Assembly: GCF_003201875.1 (NCBI RefSeq)
Contig: NZ_QJKD01000016.1
Coordinates: 1 to 64,000 of the forward strand
From: Hungatella effluvii
GTDB lineage: Bacteria; Bacillota; Clostridia; Lachnospirales; Lachnospiraceae
DNA: 64,000 nt
Direction: 5' to 3'
The notes under the pieces were generated by a model. It ran no database searches. It had not been told where the DNA came from and worked only from the letters and a program-made list of their open reading frames with translations. A program made the position numbers and the translations under genes. Shown here in pieces: positions 32,907 through 41,922 of this stretch (the first letter of the stretch is position 1; each line of letters starts with the position of its first letter).

Positions 32907-33983
32907 ATGGGAAAAATAAATCGAATTGAAGTGCTTCAGAAACAGATGAGAGAAAAAGGGATAGAGGCCGCTCTGATCGAGAACCGGAGAAACCGGGAGT
33001 ATCTGGTTTATACAGATATTTGGGAAGGCAGTATGCTGATCACTCAGGAGGAAGCAGTACTGTTGGTGGATTTCCGCTATTATGAGATGGCGTTATTATC
33101 AGTCCGGGACTGCGAGGTACGGCTGTGTAAAAATATCGAAGAAGATATGAGACAGATCATAAAAGACCGGAAGCTGTCCTCTGTCTGCTGCGAAAAAAAT
33201 ATATCCCATCAAAGGTATCTGTATTTAAAAGAGGTTTTGAAGGGGATTTGCCTCGACGATACGTACTGCATGGATTCCATTATTAAGGAAAATCGGAAAC
33301 GAAAAGATGAATACGAATTATCCTGTCTGAGGACGGCTCAGGAAATCACCGACCGTGCATATGAGTATATTTTAACACGCGTAAAAAAGGGCATGAAAGA
33401 GTCTGAAATACGGATTGAACTGGGAAGCTTCATGATCCGGCAGGGATCGGAAAATTTCGATATCGGCTATATATCATCTTCCGGAAGCAAAACCTCACTG
33501 CCGCATGGCGGGACCGGCGATAAGGTGGTGGAATCCGGTGATTTGATCATGATCGATTTTGGGGCGGTAATCGGAGGCTATCATTCTGATTGTACCAGGA
33601 CATTTGCGGTAGAGAGCGCTACGGACCGTCAAAAAGAAGTCTATGAAATTGTGCGAAGGGCCCAGGAGAAAGCATTGATCAGTATCCGTCCGGGAGTCAG
33701 AGGCTGCGATATTGACCGCATAGCCAGAGATTATATTAACGAAAACGGATATCAGGGCTGCTTTGAACACGGATTAGGTCACAGCATAGGCCTGGAGGGC
33801 CATGAAAACCCAAGATTTAATGAAATCTGTCAGGAGATGATCTGTCCGAATGTGGTGATGACCGTGGAGCCGGGGATCTATCTGGAACATGATTTTGGAA
33901 TTAGAATTGAAGATATGGGAGTTATAACAGAGACTGGTTTTGAAAATTTCACGAAGGCCTCAAAGGAATTTGCCATTATATAA
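32907..33983 (+). CDS. M24-family metallopeptidase (Xaa-Pro dipeptidase/creatinase fold)
   Basis: This 358-residue protein has an N-terminal creatinase-like domain (about 1-125) and a pita-bread catalytic domain. All five metal ligands are visible: Asp in MIDFGAVIGGYHSDCTRTF (two), His in GLGHSIGLEGHE, Glu in VMTVEPGIYL and Glu in GIRIEDMGVIT. This favours a true metallo-aminopeptidase (Xaa-Pro type) over the metal-free creatinases. It is the fifth gene after the URO-D/ABC genes and precedes a GntR regulator, so its substrate may be derived from the imported compound. Confidence 0.9.
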   Translation: MGKINRIEVLQKQMREKGIEAALIENRRNREYLVYTDIWEGSMLITQEEAVLLVDFRYYEMALLSVRDCEVRLCKNIEEDMRQIIKDRKLSSVCCEKNISHQRYLYLKEVLKGICLDDTYCMDSIIKENRKRKDEYELSCLRTAQEITDRAYEYILTRVKKGMKESEIRIELGSFMIRQGSENFDIGYISSSGSKTSLPHGGTGDKVVESGDLIMIDFGAVIGGYHSDCTRTFAVESATDRQKEVYEIVRRAQEKALISIRPGVRGCDIDRIARDYINENGYQGCFEHGLGHSIGLEGHENPRFNEICQEMICPNVVMTVEPGIYLEHDFGIRIEDMGVITETGFENFTKASKEFAII

Positions 33984-34080
33984 ACTTGTTATTATTCCTG
34001 CTATTGTGGTATATTTAGTACAGAAATTCCGAGAGGCAGGACTGCCTGCAGGAAAAGGACAACAGAGAGGAAACAAGGGT

Positions 34081-34728
34081 ATGGATGGAGCAAAAAATCA
34101 GTCAATCAAAGAACTTGTTTATGAGGGAATCCTGAATGATATTATTCAGGGAGTGTACCCGGCTAATTCAATTTTGAATGAGAGGACGTTAGTAGAAAAG
34201 TATGGTGTCAGCAAGACACCGGTGAGAGAGGCTTTGGTTCAGTTATGCGGTGAGGGGATTTTAAAGAATATTCCAAGATACGGATATCAGCTTCCTGTAA
34301 TTACACCTTCTGAGATCAATGCAATAATCGAATACAGAATCGTCCTGGAGACAGGTGCGCTTAGAAAGACGATGAAGATCATTACAAGGGAACAGATTGA
34401 TAAGTTAAATGCTCATGCAAAGCATGCGGGAGCTTTGGCGCAGAAGCGTGATATTACGACCCATTGGTCAACGAATATGGAGTTCCATCTGATGCTGTGT
34501 GAGTGTTGTTCCAACCAGTTTATGTATAAATCGTTAAATGATGCGTTAAAATTCTGTTCCAGAGGGGCAAGTCAGTACTTTAATAAGTCCTGGGAGACAG
34601 GTAATCCGACAGATGCCAATGGCCACGTACAAATTATGGAAGCTATCCGTCATCAGGATGGAAAACTGGCGGAGAAACTATTGGTAAAAGATATTGAATG
34701 CCTGTGGAATGAGATTCTCGGGCCGTAG
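34081..34728 (+). CDS. GntR-family regulator, FCD subgroup
   Basis: This 215-residue protein has an N-terminal winged helix (LVYEGILNDIIQGVYPANSI; VSKTPVREALVQLCGEGILK) and an all-helical FCD sensor domain of the FadR type. A longer reading from 33940 overlaps the peptidase gene; ATG 34081 is preceded by GAGAGGAAAC. FCD regulators usually sense organic acids or amino-acid-like metabolites. Its position suggests control of the URO-D/ABC/M24/desulfidase block. Confidence 0.9.
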   Translation: MDGAKNQSIKELVYEGILNDIIQGVYPANSILNERTLVEKYGVSKTPVREALVQLCGEGILKNIPRYGYQLPVITPSEINAIIEYRIVLETGALRKTMKIITREQIDKLNAHAKHAGALAQKRDITTHWSTNMEFHLMLCECCSNQFMYKSLNDALKFCSRGASQYFNKSWETGNPTDANGHVQIMEAIRHQDGKLAEKLLVKDIECLWNEILGP

Positions 34729-34765
34729 AAATAAGCCTATCCGGATAAAAATGAGATGGAGAAGT

Positions 34766-36046
34766 ATGAAGACAGACAAGAATTTTTACAAGCAGTATAT
34801 TGCCGTGCTGGAGGAGGAACTGGTTCCGGCCCTTGGCTGCACGGAACCGACCTGTATCGCCTATGCGGCAGCTTTGACGGCCGGATGCCTTGGCGGTATG
34901 CCGGATCATCTGGTGGTGGAGAGCAGCGGAAACATTATTAAGAACGTGAAAGGCGCCGTAGTTCCTAATTCCGGCGGATTAAAAGGGATTGAGGCCGCGG
35001 CGGTGCTGGGGGCGGCTGGAGGTAATCCGGAATTAAAACTGGAAGTATTGACCGGAGTAACAGAAGCGGCGATTGAATTAACGAAAAAACTGCTTGAAGA
35101 CCGCGATTTCTGTGAAGTCAGGGTTATGAATTCTCCAGCGAACCTGCATGTGAGAATTACCGGGACGCGTGATGGCCATGAAGCAAAGGTGGAATTGATA
35201 CATCAGCATACCAATCTGGTGAGAATCGAGAAAGACGGTCTTGCTTTGTACGAAAAACCGTATCAGTCCGGCAGCTTTGACGAATCCCTGACGAACAGGA
35301 GCTGCCTGAATGTCCTTGATATTCTGGCATTTGCGGATGAAGTTCAGATGGAGGATATACAGGAGCTGATCGACCGCCAGATTGAATATAACGAAAGAAT
35401 TGCGCAGGAGGGCATGAAAAATGAGTACGGCGTTTCCGTTGGCGCCAATCTTGTGAAATACTATGGCAATGACATTCAGGTCAGAGCACGCGCCATGGCG
35501 GCCGCCGGAAGCGATGCGAGAATGAGCGGCTGTCTTTATCCGGTTGTGATCAATTCGGGAAGTGGAAATCAGGGCATTACCGTGTCGGTCCCGGTGATTG
35601 AATACGCAAAAGAGATGGGCGTCAGCCATGAAAAGCTTGTGCGTGCACTGGTCTTCAGCAATCTGATTGCGATTCACCAGAAGACCGGAATCGGAAGATT
35701 GTCGGCATACTGCGGAGCGGTCAGCGCGGCATGCGGCGCAGGCGCCGGTATTACATATCTTTCAGGGGGATCGTATGAGCAGATCTGTGCTACAATCACA
35801 AATACATTAGCCAACGTATCAGGAATGATCTGTGACGGTGCCAAGCCATCGTGCGCGGCCAAGATTGCAACTGCCGTGGATGCGGCGATTATGGCGCACT
35901 GCCTGTCGATGGAGGCGGAGGAATTCCAGCCGGGAGACGGGATCGTAAAGGACACCGTAGAAAATACGATTGAGAGCGTCTGTGAGATTGCATCACAGGG
36001 AATGATTGTGACCGATGCGAAGATATTGGAAATTATGGTAAGATAG
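34766..36046 (+). CDS. cyuA: L-cysteine desulfidase (UPF0597/CyuA family)
   Basis: This 426-residue protein matches the CyuA/YhaM family, relatives of the beta part of iron-sulfur serine dehydratase. The N-terminal motif is VPALGCTEPTCIAYAAALTA, with further conserved cysteines in AVSAACGAGAGITYL and GMICDGAKPSCAAK, likely ligands of a 4Fe-4S cluster. The enzyme converts L-cysteine to pyruvate, ammonia and sulfide. ATG 34766 is preferred to an upstream reading from 34694 that overlaps the GntR gene; AGATGGAGAAG is upstream. It is probably cotranscribed with the GntR gene (37-bp gap) and ends in a long hairpin. Confidence 0.85.
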   Translation: MKTDKNFYKQYIAVLEEELVPALGCTEPTCIAYAAALTAGCLGGMPDHLVVESSGNIIKNVKGAVVPNSGGLKGIEAAAVLGAAGGNPELKLEVLTGVTEAAIELTKKLLEDRDFCEVRVMNSPANLHVRITGTRDGHEAKVELIHQHTNLVRIEKDGLALYEKPYQSGSFDESLTNRSCLNVLDILAFADEVQMEDIQELIDRQIEYNERIAQEGMKNEYGVSVGANLVKYYGNDIQVRARAMAAAGSDARMSGCLYPVVINSGSGNQGITVSVPVIEYAKEMGVSHEKLVRALVFSNLIAIHQKTGIGRLSAYCGAVSAACGAGAGITYLSGGSYEQICATITNTLANVSGMICDGAKPSCAAKIATAVDAAIMAHCLSMEAEEFQPGDGIVKDTVENTIESVCEIASQGMIVTDAKILEIMVR

Positions 36047-36049
36047 ACG

Positions 36050-36094
36050 GAAGGGGCTGTAAAATCATTCAATTGGTGATTTTACAGCCCCTTC
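36050..36094. terminator. Bidirectional hairpin between convergent genes
   Basis: An 18-bp perfect stem (36050-36067 with 36077-36094, core GAAGGGGCTGTAAAATCA) lies between the desulfidase stop and the stop of the minus-strand diguanylate cyclase, which it overlaps by 2 bp. There is no T-run on either side, so termination strength is uncertain. Confidence 0.65.
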
Positions 36095-37895
36095 AAAAGC
36101 GGTTATCAGTTTTGTCGCCCTTCTCCCTGCCTCTATCCCGGTGGGGACGTTGGGCCGGATTCATAAAGTAACCGTTCCCGCCGTTTCTCTTAACCTGATA
36201 AAGCGCCTCGTCGGCACTCTGATACAGTGTCTGGAAGTCCCTTCCGCAATAGGGATAGAGCGAAATTCCGATACTGATCGTAAGTGGTCTGGACAGAGGG
36301 GCTGACTCGAAGAACTGAGCGGTCTTTTGTTTTAATTCCCTGGCCTTCCGACGGGCCGTGGAAGGGGAGGGGAGGTCGGTTAAAAAGACGGCAAATTCGT
36401 CACCGCCCATGCGGCCGATGATATCCGTGTTCCGGAAATGCCGGGAGAGCAGAGTGGAGACATTTTTTAACACGGTATCTCCTGTGCTGTGTCCCTGAGT
36501 ATCGTTGATCTCCTTAAAATGGTCGATATCAAACAACAGAAATGCGTGAAGCCGGTCTGGATGCTTTTTAAGCCTGCGTTCCACCTGCCGCTGCAGTGCC
36601 ATCCGGTTCAGCAGGCTGGTAAGGGAATCGCGCATGGCCTTTTCCTGCAGGAGCGCGGTCTTCTGTTTGTAGTCATCGATATCACTCAGCAGACCGATGG
36701 CGTGAATGGGCCTTTTCTTGCTGTCAAAGATAGTGGTTACCCGGTTCCTGCACCACAGATAGGTGCCGTCTGCGCGTTTTGCCCTGTATTCTGTCTCCGC
36801 GTAGGGAGCGCCGCTCAGTATGGCAGAGATCATATCCTCAACATTTTGCTTGTCATCTTCGTATACAATATCGTACTCGGTCAGATTTTTTATGGAAATA
36901 TCAGGCGGCGGAAGAAATCCGAACATCTTTTCATAGACAGGGGAAAAATGAATCCTGTCTTTAAGAATATCCCAGTCAAATACCGTATCCCGAGTCTGCT
37001 CGGAGATAATACGGTAGCGTTCTTCATTGAGTGCGGTCTCTTCCCTCTGAAGCTTCTCCTCCGTGATATCAGAAATAAAAAGCTGAATGATCTGACCGGT
37101 CTCTGTGTCAGACCGGAAGCGGAAGGCTCTGGCGTGCATCCATCTGACCTCTCCCTGTCTGGTACGGATTCTGTATTCCATGACACAGTTGTCTGACCCG
37201 GAATTCACATAGTCGAAAAATTGTGCTTTCACCATCTGGCGGTCAGCAGGGTAAACGATGCGGAATAATTGAGAAAGCTGGTTCCCGGTAGAAAGGTGCT
37301 CAGGCTCATAGCCTGTCTGACGATAGAATTGTTTGTTTACATAGAGCATCGTAGCCTTTTTACCCAGCTGCAGGCGGATCAGGCTGCCCGGGATAGTATT
37401 GATCAGACTTTCCAGCGTAGTTTCCGTCTGGCGTTTATCTGTGATATCAATGAAAAAGACATTAACCGTCCGTTCTCCGCCTGTCACATCCACCCGTGCG
37501 CAGTAGGCCGTATTCCAGGCAATCGACTTATCTTTTTTCTGTATCCGATAGGTGACCGTGGTTGGCTCATTCGTTACAAGAAGCTTTTGAAGCGCCTTTG
37601 TGACGATCGGACGGTCCTGAGGCACCACCAGATACATACCTTTTGCGCAGAAGGGGGGAGACTGGCTTTCCTCCTCTGTATATCCAATCATTCGATAGTA
37701 GCCGTCCGTGGCGGTGATGATGCGGAAATCGTCGTCGACAGACAGCCGGGCGGTTCCTCCAAGCACAGTTTCAGACAGCATATCCAGTTCCTTCTGGGCT
37801 TTTTTCAGTTCCAGCATCAATTCATTAATCTGCGCTGATGTCATGGAACCGCTATGTTCAAGGGCTGAATTACAGTTATCATCCATAGTTTGCAT
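36093..37895 (-). CDS. Diguanylate cyclase with three PAS domains
   Basis: This 600-residue soluble protein has a short coiled coil (about 22-45) and then three PAS domains (about 45-160, 165-285, 290-415; each opens with a DGYYRMIGY or YVNKQFYRQTGY-like core and ends with ITDKRQ or ITEEKL/DIDDYK linkers). A GGDEF domain follows, with the intact active site GGDEF at 497-501. The inhibitory I-site RxxD is present as RNTD, five residues before it, so product inhibition by cyclic di-GMP is expected. No membrane segment is seen. It stands alone between convergent and tandem genes and probably adjusts c-di-GMP in response to a cytoplasmic cue such as redox or a small ligand. Confidence 0.92.
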   Translation of the reverse strand: MQTMDDNCNSALEHSGSMTSAQINELMLELKKAQKELDMLSETVLGGTARLSVDDDFRIITATDGYYRMIGYTEEESQSPPFCAKGMYLVVPQDRPIVTKALQKLLVTNEPTTVTYRIQKKDKSIAWNTAYCARVDVTGGERTVNVFFIDITDKRQTETTLESLINTIPGSLIRLQLGKKATMLYVNKQFYRQTGYEPEHLSTGNQLSQLFRIVYPADRQMVKAQFFDYVNSGSDNCVMEYRIRTRQGEVRWMHARAFRFRSDTETGQIIQLFISDITEEKLQREETALNEERYRIISEQTRDTVFDWDILKDRIHFSPVYEKMFGFLPPPDISIKNLTEYDIVYEDDKQNVEDMISAILSGAPYAETEYRAKRADGTYLWCRNRVTTIFDSKKRPIHAIGLLSDIDDYKQKTALLQEKAMRDSLTSLLNRMALQRQVERRLKKHPDRLHAFLLFDIDHFKEINDTQGHSTGDTVLKNVSTLLSRHFRNTDIIGRMGGDEFAVFLTDLPSPSTARRKARELKQKTAQFFESAPLSRPLTISIGISLYPYCGRDFQTLYQSADEALYQVKRNGGNGYFMNPAQRPHRDRGREKGDKTDNRF

Positions 37896-37946
37896 ACAAA
37901 AACCGCAAAAGCGGAAATCGCATATCCTCCTTCCTGCCGATGGCGG

Positions 37947-37964
37947 TATAATACCGGTATTATA
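37947..37964. promoter_or_regulatory. Perfect 18-bp palindrome in the promoter area of the cyclase gene
   Basis: TATAATACCGGTATTATA is self-complementary and contains a TATAAT on each strand. A further minus-strand TATAAT lies at 37970-37975. It is 52 bp upstream of the cyclase start, so it may be an operator overlapping the promoter. Confidence 0.45.
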
Positions 37965-38088
37965 ACCAAATTATAGCGCAAAGGCAGGAAAAAATCCATG
38001 AGTTTCCGCTGTTCTACGAAAACAGTAAAAATTTTACTTAAATTGAATAGCGCCTGCTTTTACTATAGCATTCGGGAGCGGGAATTTA

Positions 38089-39234
38089 CTAACATTTATC
38101 CAGACAACACATGGACAGAGGGAGTGGAAACCAGTTGATCCGGCTGTCTCTGTTCAGCCGGGCCCGGATTTCCTGATAATCAGGAGAGAACAGGAAGCGT
38201 ATGGCTTCTGTCTCGGATAGCGGCCAGGGGGATTTCTCACTGGTGCGGGAGACGGAGGGAACTCCGCCGGCCACAGTCAGCTGGTAATTGCCGTTGTTTT
38301 TGACCGACAGGAGGGTACTCCCATCCATGAGCGGTTCCGAAGCCGCTTTCAGAGACAGAAAGAATGACAGCACGGTTTCAAAGTCCAGTATCCGGTAATT
38401 GTCATCCTGTCTCATCTGCCATCTCTCACAAAATGGGGACAGTGTCTCCATACGCCCGGTTTCGTGGGGATATACTTCCAGCAAAAGTTCTTGGGCTGAA
38501 ATTTCCTGGAAATACGTCTCCAGGCAGGATAAGACCATGGACTCGTCGTCCAGGAGCAGCTCGGAGACTGTGTTTCGTTCTGCCGTTAAACAGCCGGCGA
38601 AGGCGCCGCCATGAAGAACCGCATAGGTTTTATGATGCCAGCTGCCTGAGATGTCTCTGAAATCAGCAGATAAGCGATCCGTGCGGTATGGTAAGGTTTT
38701 ATGCAGGCGGTGGATATCCTCCCATGCCTGATCGTACACTCCGGTTATTTCACGCAGGCTTAAATCGTAATGAAGATAAGTGTTTTTGCAGTGACGGAAA
38801 TTATCACGGCTGAACCTATAAGTTATAATACTGCCGCACGGTTCATAACCGAAGTAGCGGTAACGCTGTCTCAAACCGGTGAGACAGCTGAGCTCCATGT
38901 GGTTTTCTTTCATGTCGCAAATGGCGTCGTTCATCAGGTGTTTCATGTAGCCTTTCCCGCGGCTGTCGGGATGGACCGCCACGCTGCCAATGGTGGCGCA
39001 TGTAAGGGAATGGCTGTCAGAACGGAGCGTTACGGGCAGGGAACAGACGACCGCCTTGATTTTCCCTTCCTCGAGAGCCAGAAAATGGTATGGTTCGGTA
39101 GTTTTCCCGTTTCCATATAACTTAGGGATCAGGGAGGCAAAATCGTGAGGTGTTCCGGAGAGGCTGAAAACCATGTTGATGAATTCGATAATCTGCGGCA
39201 ATTCGCCGCGGCGGGCTTTTCTGTATTCTGTCAT
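38089..39234 (-). CDS. Eis-like GNAT acetyltransferase
   Basis: This 381-residue protein has an N-terminal GNAT domain (IGSVAVHPDSRGKGYMKHLM binds acetyl-CoA) and a second degenerate acetyltransferase-like and sterol-carrier-like region. This gives the length and layout of the Eis family (about 380-400 residues). Eis proteins acetylate amines, including aminoglycosides and peptides; the substrate here is unknown. It starts 13 bp after the stop of the DUF1177 gene, so the two are probably one transcript. Confidence 0.8.
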   Translation of the reverse strand: MTEYRKARRGELPQIIEFINMVFSLSGTPHDFASLIPKLYGNGKTTEPYHFLALEEGKIKAVVCSLPVTLRSDSHSLTCATIGSVAVHPDSRGKGYMKHLMNDAICDMKENHMELSCLTGLRQRYRYFGYEPCGSIITYRFSRDNFRHCKNTYLHYDLSLREITGVYDQAWEDIHRLHKTLPYRTDRLSADFRDISGSWHHKTYAVLHGGAFAGCLTAERNTVSELLLDDESMVLSCLETYFQEISAQELLLEVYPHETGRMETLSPFCERWQMRQDDNYRILDFETVLSFFLSLKAASEPLMDGSTLLSVKNNGNYQLTVAGGVPSVSRTSEKSPWPLSETEAIRFLFSPDYQEIRARLNRDSRINWFPLPLSMCCLDKC

Positions 39235-39247
39235 AGGCAGTCCTTTC

Positions 39248-40192
39248 CTAGCGGGAAGCGTTTCCCAGGGTCTGTAAGTGTTTCATATCGCCGTATAATT
39301 CTGTGAGACGGCGGAACTGATCTTCGCAGTAAAAACTGCACTTGCGGCAGCCGTAATATTTTGCAGTCTCCAGGACGAATCGGGCTGTTTCCTCTAAATC
39401 GGCAGGATGACTGGCGCCGGTGGCACAGCCGGCTACCATGGTTTCCGTTGTGATGGCGACTCCGACTACGGGAGCATCTGTTGCTGTGGCCGGCTGAAGG
39501 ATGCTGTTGATATGGTATAAATCATTGCCGTATGGCGTGATATCCTGAGTTGCCAGGGGGAATATGTGCGGAAGCTGTCCGGTGGTCGTCTGCATGATGT
39601 CTAAAAGATCGTCTGATACACTCAATATGTAACCGGATTTTACGGTATTTGAGATGGCAAACCCTCTGTGATTGATAATCCGGTTTCCCTTTGTTGTGTC
39701 AACAGACAGGATGGCATCCATAGCGGGAAGAACTTCCGTTTCGTTGTTTTGATGCATCTGTACTGGAGAACCCATAAATGGAACGGGATCGTGCTGTTCT
39801 GTGGGAGCGTCGGGGCAGATATGGGTGGCGACGATGACATCGCCTTCCAGGATATCTCCTTTTTTCTGCATATCCAGCAGCTTGGCAGCAACAGTAAGAA
39901 CCGTGCACGCACCATCTCCGTCGGAAACAAAGCCTGTCATGACTGGCCGTGCGCCCAGACCTCCAAGTCTGCCGATGACACCCAGAGTGGGGGCTGTTTT
40001 TCCGGCTGATCTGCCGTTCTTACCAGGAATGAGAATACGGATCACATCCGTACTGCCTTTCGGTCCGGTGAGAGGAAAGACCTCAATGTCTGCTTGTGGA
40101 TTGACGGACAGAAGATAATTTTTCATGCGCTCACCGCTTGCCGCACTGTCGTCAAGAATATCAAAAACTTCGAGAAGTTGTTTCATTACCAT
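39248..40192 (-). CDS. DUF1177 family protein
   Basis: This 314-residue cytoplasmic protein resembles the uncharacterised DUF1177 family: conserved glycine-rich PTLGVIGRLGGLGARPVMTG, HICPDAPTEQHDPVPFMGSP and AITTETMVAGCATGASHP. The Asp/His/Glu-rich segments suggest a metal- or phosphate-binding enzyme, but no reaction is known to me. ATG 40192 is chosen because AAGGAGG is 8 bp upstream; an earlier ATG at 40216 lies before that site. A good minus-strand promoter precedes it and it is divergent from a sugar ABC operon. Confidence 0.75.
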   Translation of the reverse strand: MVMKQLLEVFDILDDSAASGERMKNYLLSVNPQADIEVFPLTGPKGSTDVIRILIPGKNGRSAGKTAPTLGVIGRLGGLGARPVMTGFVSDGDGACTVLTVAAKLLDMQKKGDILEGDVIVATHICPDAPTEQHDPVPFMGSPVQMHQNNETEVLPAMDAILSVDTTKGNRIINHRGFAISNTVKSGYILSVSDDLLDIMQTTTGQLPHIFPLATQDITPYGNDLYHINSILQPATATDAPVVGVAITTETMVAGCATGASHPADLEETARFVLETAKYYGCRKCSFYCEDQFRRLTELYGDMKHLQTLGNASR

Positions 40193-40233
40193 TAGGAAAA
40201 CCTCCTTATTAATCACTGTTTTAGGTTTGAGTT

Positions 40234-40262
40234 ATTATAGTATAGTGAAAATTGAAAATCAA
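40234..40262 (-). promoter_or_regulatory. Promoter of the DUF1177/Eis-like genes
   Basis: On the minus strand, TTGATT (40262-40257), a 17-bp spacer and TATAAT (40239-40234) stand 42 bp before the DUF1177 ATG. Confidence 0.75.
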
Positions 40263-40280
40263 GAAGATTGCTTCCTTATT

Positions 40281-40309
40281 TTGACTGTTAATTGAAGAAT
40301 ATTTAAAAT
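40281..40309 (+). promoter_or_regulatory. Promoter of the 40.5-kb sugar importer operon
   Basis: TTGACT (40281-40286), 17 bp, TAAAAT (40304-40309). Transcription would begin near 40316, leaving a leader of about 165 nt before the binding-protein ATG. The leader has a dyad ACCATGTGCATGGT at 40351-40364. Confidence 0.7.
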
Positions 40310-40424
40310 ATAGAGCGTTAATTGTGCAAAACGCATTAAATATAAAAAAAACCATGTGCATGGTAACGAAGCCATAAAATAAAAAATCCGATATACTTGA
40401 TCTCAGTGAAACGTCGGCAAAGAG

Positions 40425-40460
40425 GCGGACCGTTGGATTGGGGACGGTCCGCTATTTTTA
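40425..40460 (+). terminator. Leader terminator (possible attenuator) before a binding-protein gene
   Basis: GCGGACCGT (40425-40433) pairs with ACGGTCCGC (40444-40452), followed by TATTTTTA. The upstream gene is divergent, so the only transcript this can stop is the importer operon own leader, about 110 nt after the predicted start. This suggests conditional read-through. Confidence 0.7.
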
Positions 40461-40480
40461 AAAACCAAGGAGGAATGATT

Positions 40481-41851
40481 ATGAGAAGGAAGAAATGTTT
40501 GGCAACTCTTACAATGGCGGCCATGGTGGCTGCGTCTCTGGCAGGCTGCGGTTCGTCGGGGGAAAAGACGGATAACAGCCAGGCGGCGGTCAGCGGCGAG
40601 ACTACGGTTTCAGACAGCGGTGAGAAAAAGAAAGATTCCGGTTCTGCGACGGTGGTCAGCATGTGGCATATGTGGAGCGGCAGCGAGGCCGAGGCATTTC
40701 AGACGGTAATTGATGATTTCAACGCCAGCCAGGATGAGATTGAGGTTGAGGTCCTGGCGTCTCAGACCGAGGAGAAGATGCTGACTGCTATTCCCAGCGG
40801 CGACGGCCCGGATATTGTACATACTTCAGACACCACGTGCAGCAAATGGGCGCAGGCCGGTCTCTTAAGCACACTGGACAGCTATATTACCTCGGAAAAT
40901 GTGAATGTCGATGACATTTACCCTTCCGTATACGCCCTCGGTACGTATGGCGGAGAACAGTACGGCCTGCCGTATACCATGGATTCCTACATGCTTTTCT
41001 ATAATAAGGGGGTTCTCGACGAACTGGGGCTGGAGCCGCCGAAGACACTGGAAGAGATGGCCGAGATGTGTAAGCAGGTTACGGTAAAGGATGCAAACGG
41101 AGAGTACACACGGCTGGGATACGTTCCGGATTATCCGTGGATCGACAGAGTTGAGATTCCGTATCTGTTCGGAGCGGAATTCTATGATTTTGAAAGTGAC
41201 CAGGTGACATGTACCAGTGACGAATTTAAGAACGCGCTGAATTATAAGGCGCAGTTCTATACCGAATATGGAATTCCGGAAGTAACCAAGTTCAAGAGCG
41301 GCTTCGGCGCTTACGCTTCCAATGACAACGCTTTATTCCAGGGGAAGATCGTATTCTCCATCGAGGGTGAGTGGTTTGAGAATTTCATCAATTTATACGC
41401 GCCGGATGATTTCGAATGGGGAGCGGTGCAGGTTCCTGTTACCGAGGCAAAGCCAGAGATCGCAGGCTGCGGAAGACTGCAGGGAAGCCTCCTTTCTATC
41501 CCGTCTACCAGCAAGAATTCTGATGCGGCCTTCCAGGTAATCCGTTATCTTACCTCCGGTGACGCTTACGTTAAATTCTGTTCCCTGATTGGAAACCTTC
41601 CGACTGCGTACTCTGCTTTGGAATCAGAAGATCTTGTAAAACAGGCGCCTCAGCTGGAACCGTTTATAGAGAGTGTGCTGGAAGGCAAAGCGAAGGCCTT
41701 CCCGGCGGTACCTTTCAGCGCGGAATACTCCGACATTCAGGGGCTTGAGGAGCAGGCTGTCTATTCCGGCGACAAGACGGTGGAAGAAGCGGTGGAGAGC
41801 ATGTATGAACAGCTGCAGCCGCTTGCAGATGAATGGAAAAATGCCAGATAA
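40481..41851 (+). CDS. Sugar ABC importer substrate-binding lipoprotein
   Basis: This 456-residue family 1 binding protein has signal and lipobox VAASLAGCGSSG followed by a Ser/Thr/Lys linker. The mature part starts near STATVVSMWHMW-type sequence (VVSMWHMWSGSEAEAFQTVI), typical of maltose/raffinose-type binding proteins. ATG 40481 lies 7 bp after AAGGAGG. The gene is preceded by a leader terminator and followed by an attenuating hairpin, so its mRNA level is set at two points. The ligand is unknown; neighbouring metallopeptidase-like genes do not fit an obvious sugar. Confidence 0.9.
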   Translation: MRRKKCLATLTMAAMVAASLAGCGSSGEKTDNSQAAVSGETTVSDSGEKKKDSGSATVVSMWHMWSGSEAEAFQTVIDDFNASQDEIEVEVLASQTEEKMLTAIPSGDGPDIVHTSDTTCSKWAQAGLLSTLDSYITSENVNVDDIYPSVYALGTYGGEQYGLPYTMDSYMLFYNKGVLDELGLEPPKTLEEMAEMCKQVTVKDANGEYTRLGYVPDYPWIDRVEIPYLFGAEFYDFESDQVTCTSDEFKNALNYKAQFYTEYGIPEVTKFKSGFGAYASNDNALFQGKIVFSIEGEWFENFINLYAPDDFEWGAVQVPVTEAKPEIAGCGRLQGSLLSIPSTSKNSDAAFQVIRYLTSGDAYVKFCSLIGNLPTAYSALESEDLVKQAPQLEPFIESVLEGKAKAFPAVPFSAEYSDIQGLEEQAVYSGDKTVEEAVESMYEQLQPLADEWKNAR

Positions 41852-41866
41852 ATTTTAATAAGAAGT

Positions 41867-41903
41867 ACAGGGCTGCTGTCCGTGGAAAAGCGGCCCTGTT
41901 TTC
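41867..41903 (+). terminator. Intercistronic attenuating hairpin
   Basis: ACAGGGCTGC (41867-41876) pairs with GCGGCCCTGT (41890-41899, one G-U), followed by TTTTCT, between the binding-protein and permease genes. Confidence 0.7.
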
Positions 41904-41922
41904 TATCAGAGGTGAAAAACAG

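Noticed and set aside
36489..37196. 235-codon plus-strand reading opposite the diguanylate cyclase
   Set aside because: The minus-strand frame has clear PAS and GGDEF motifs; this one has no domain, start signal or promoter.
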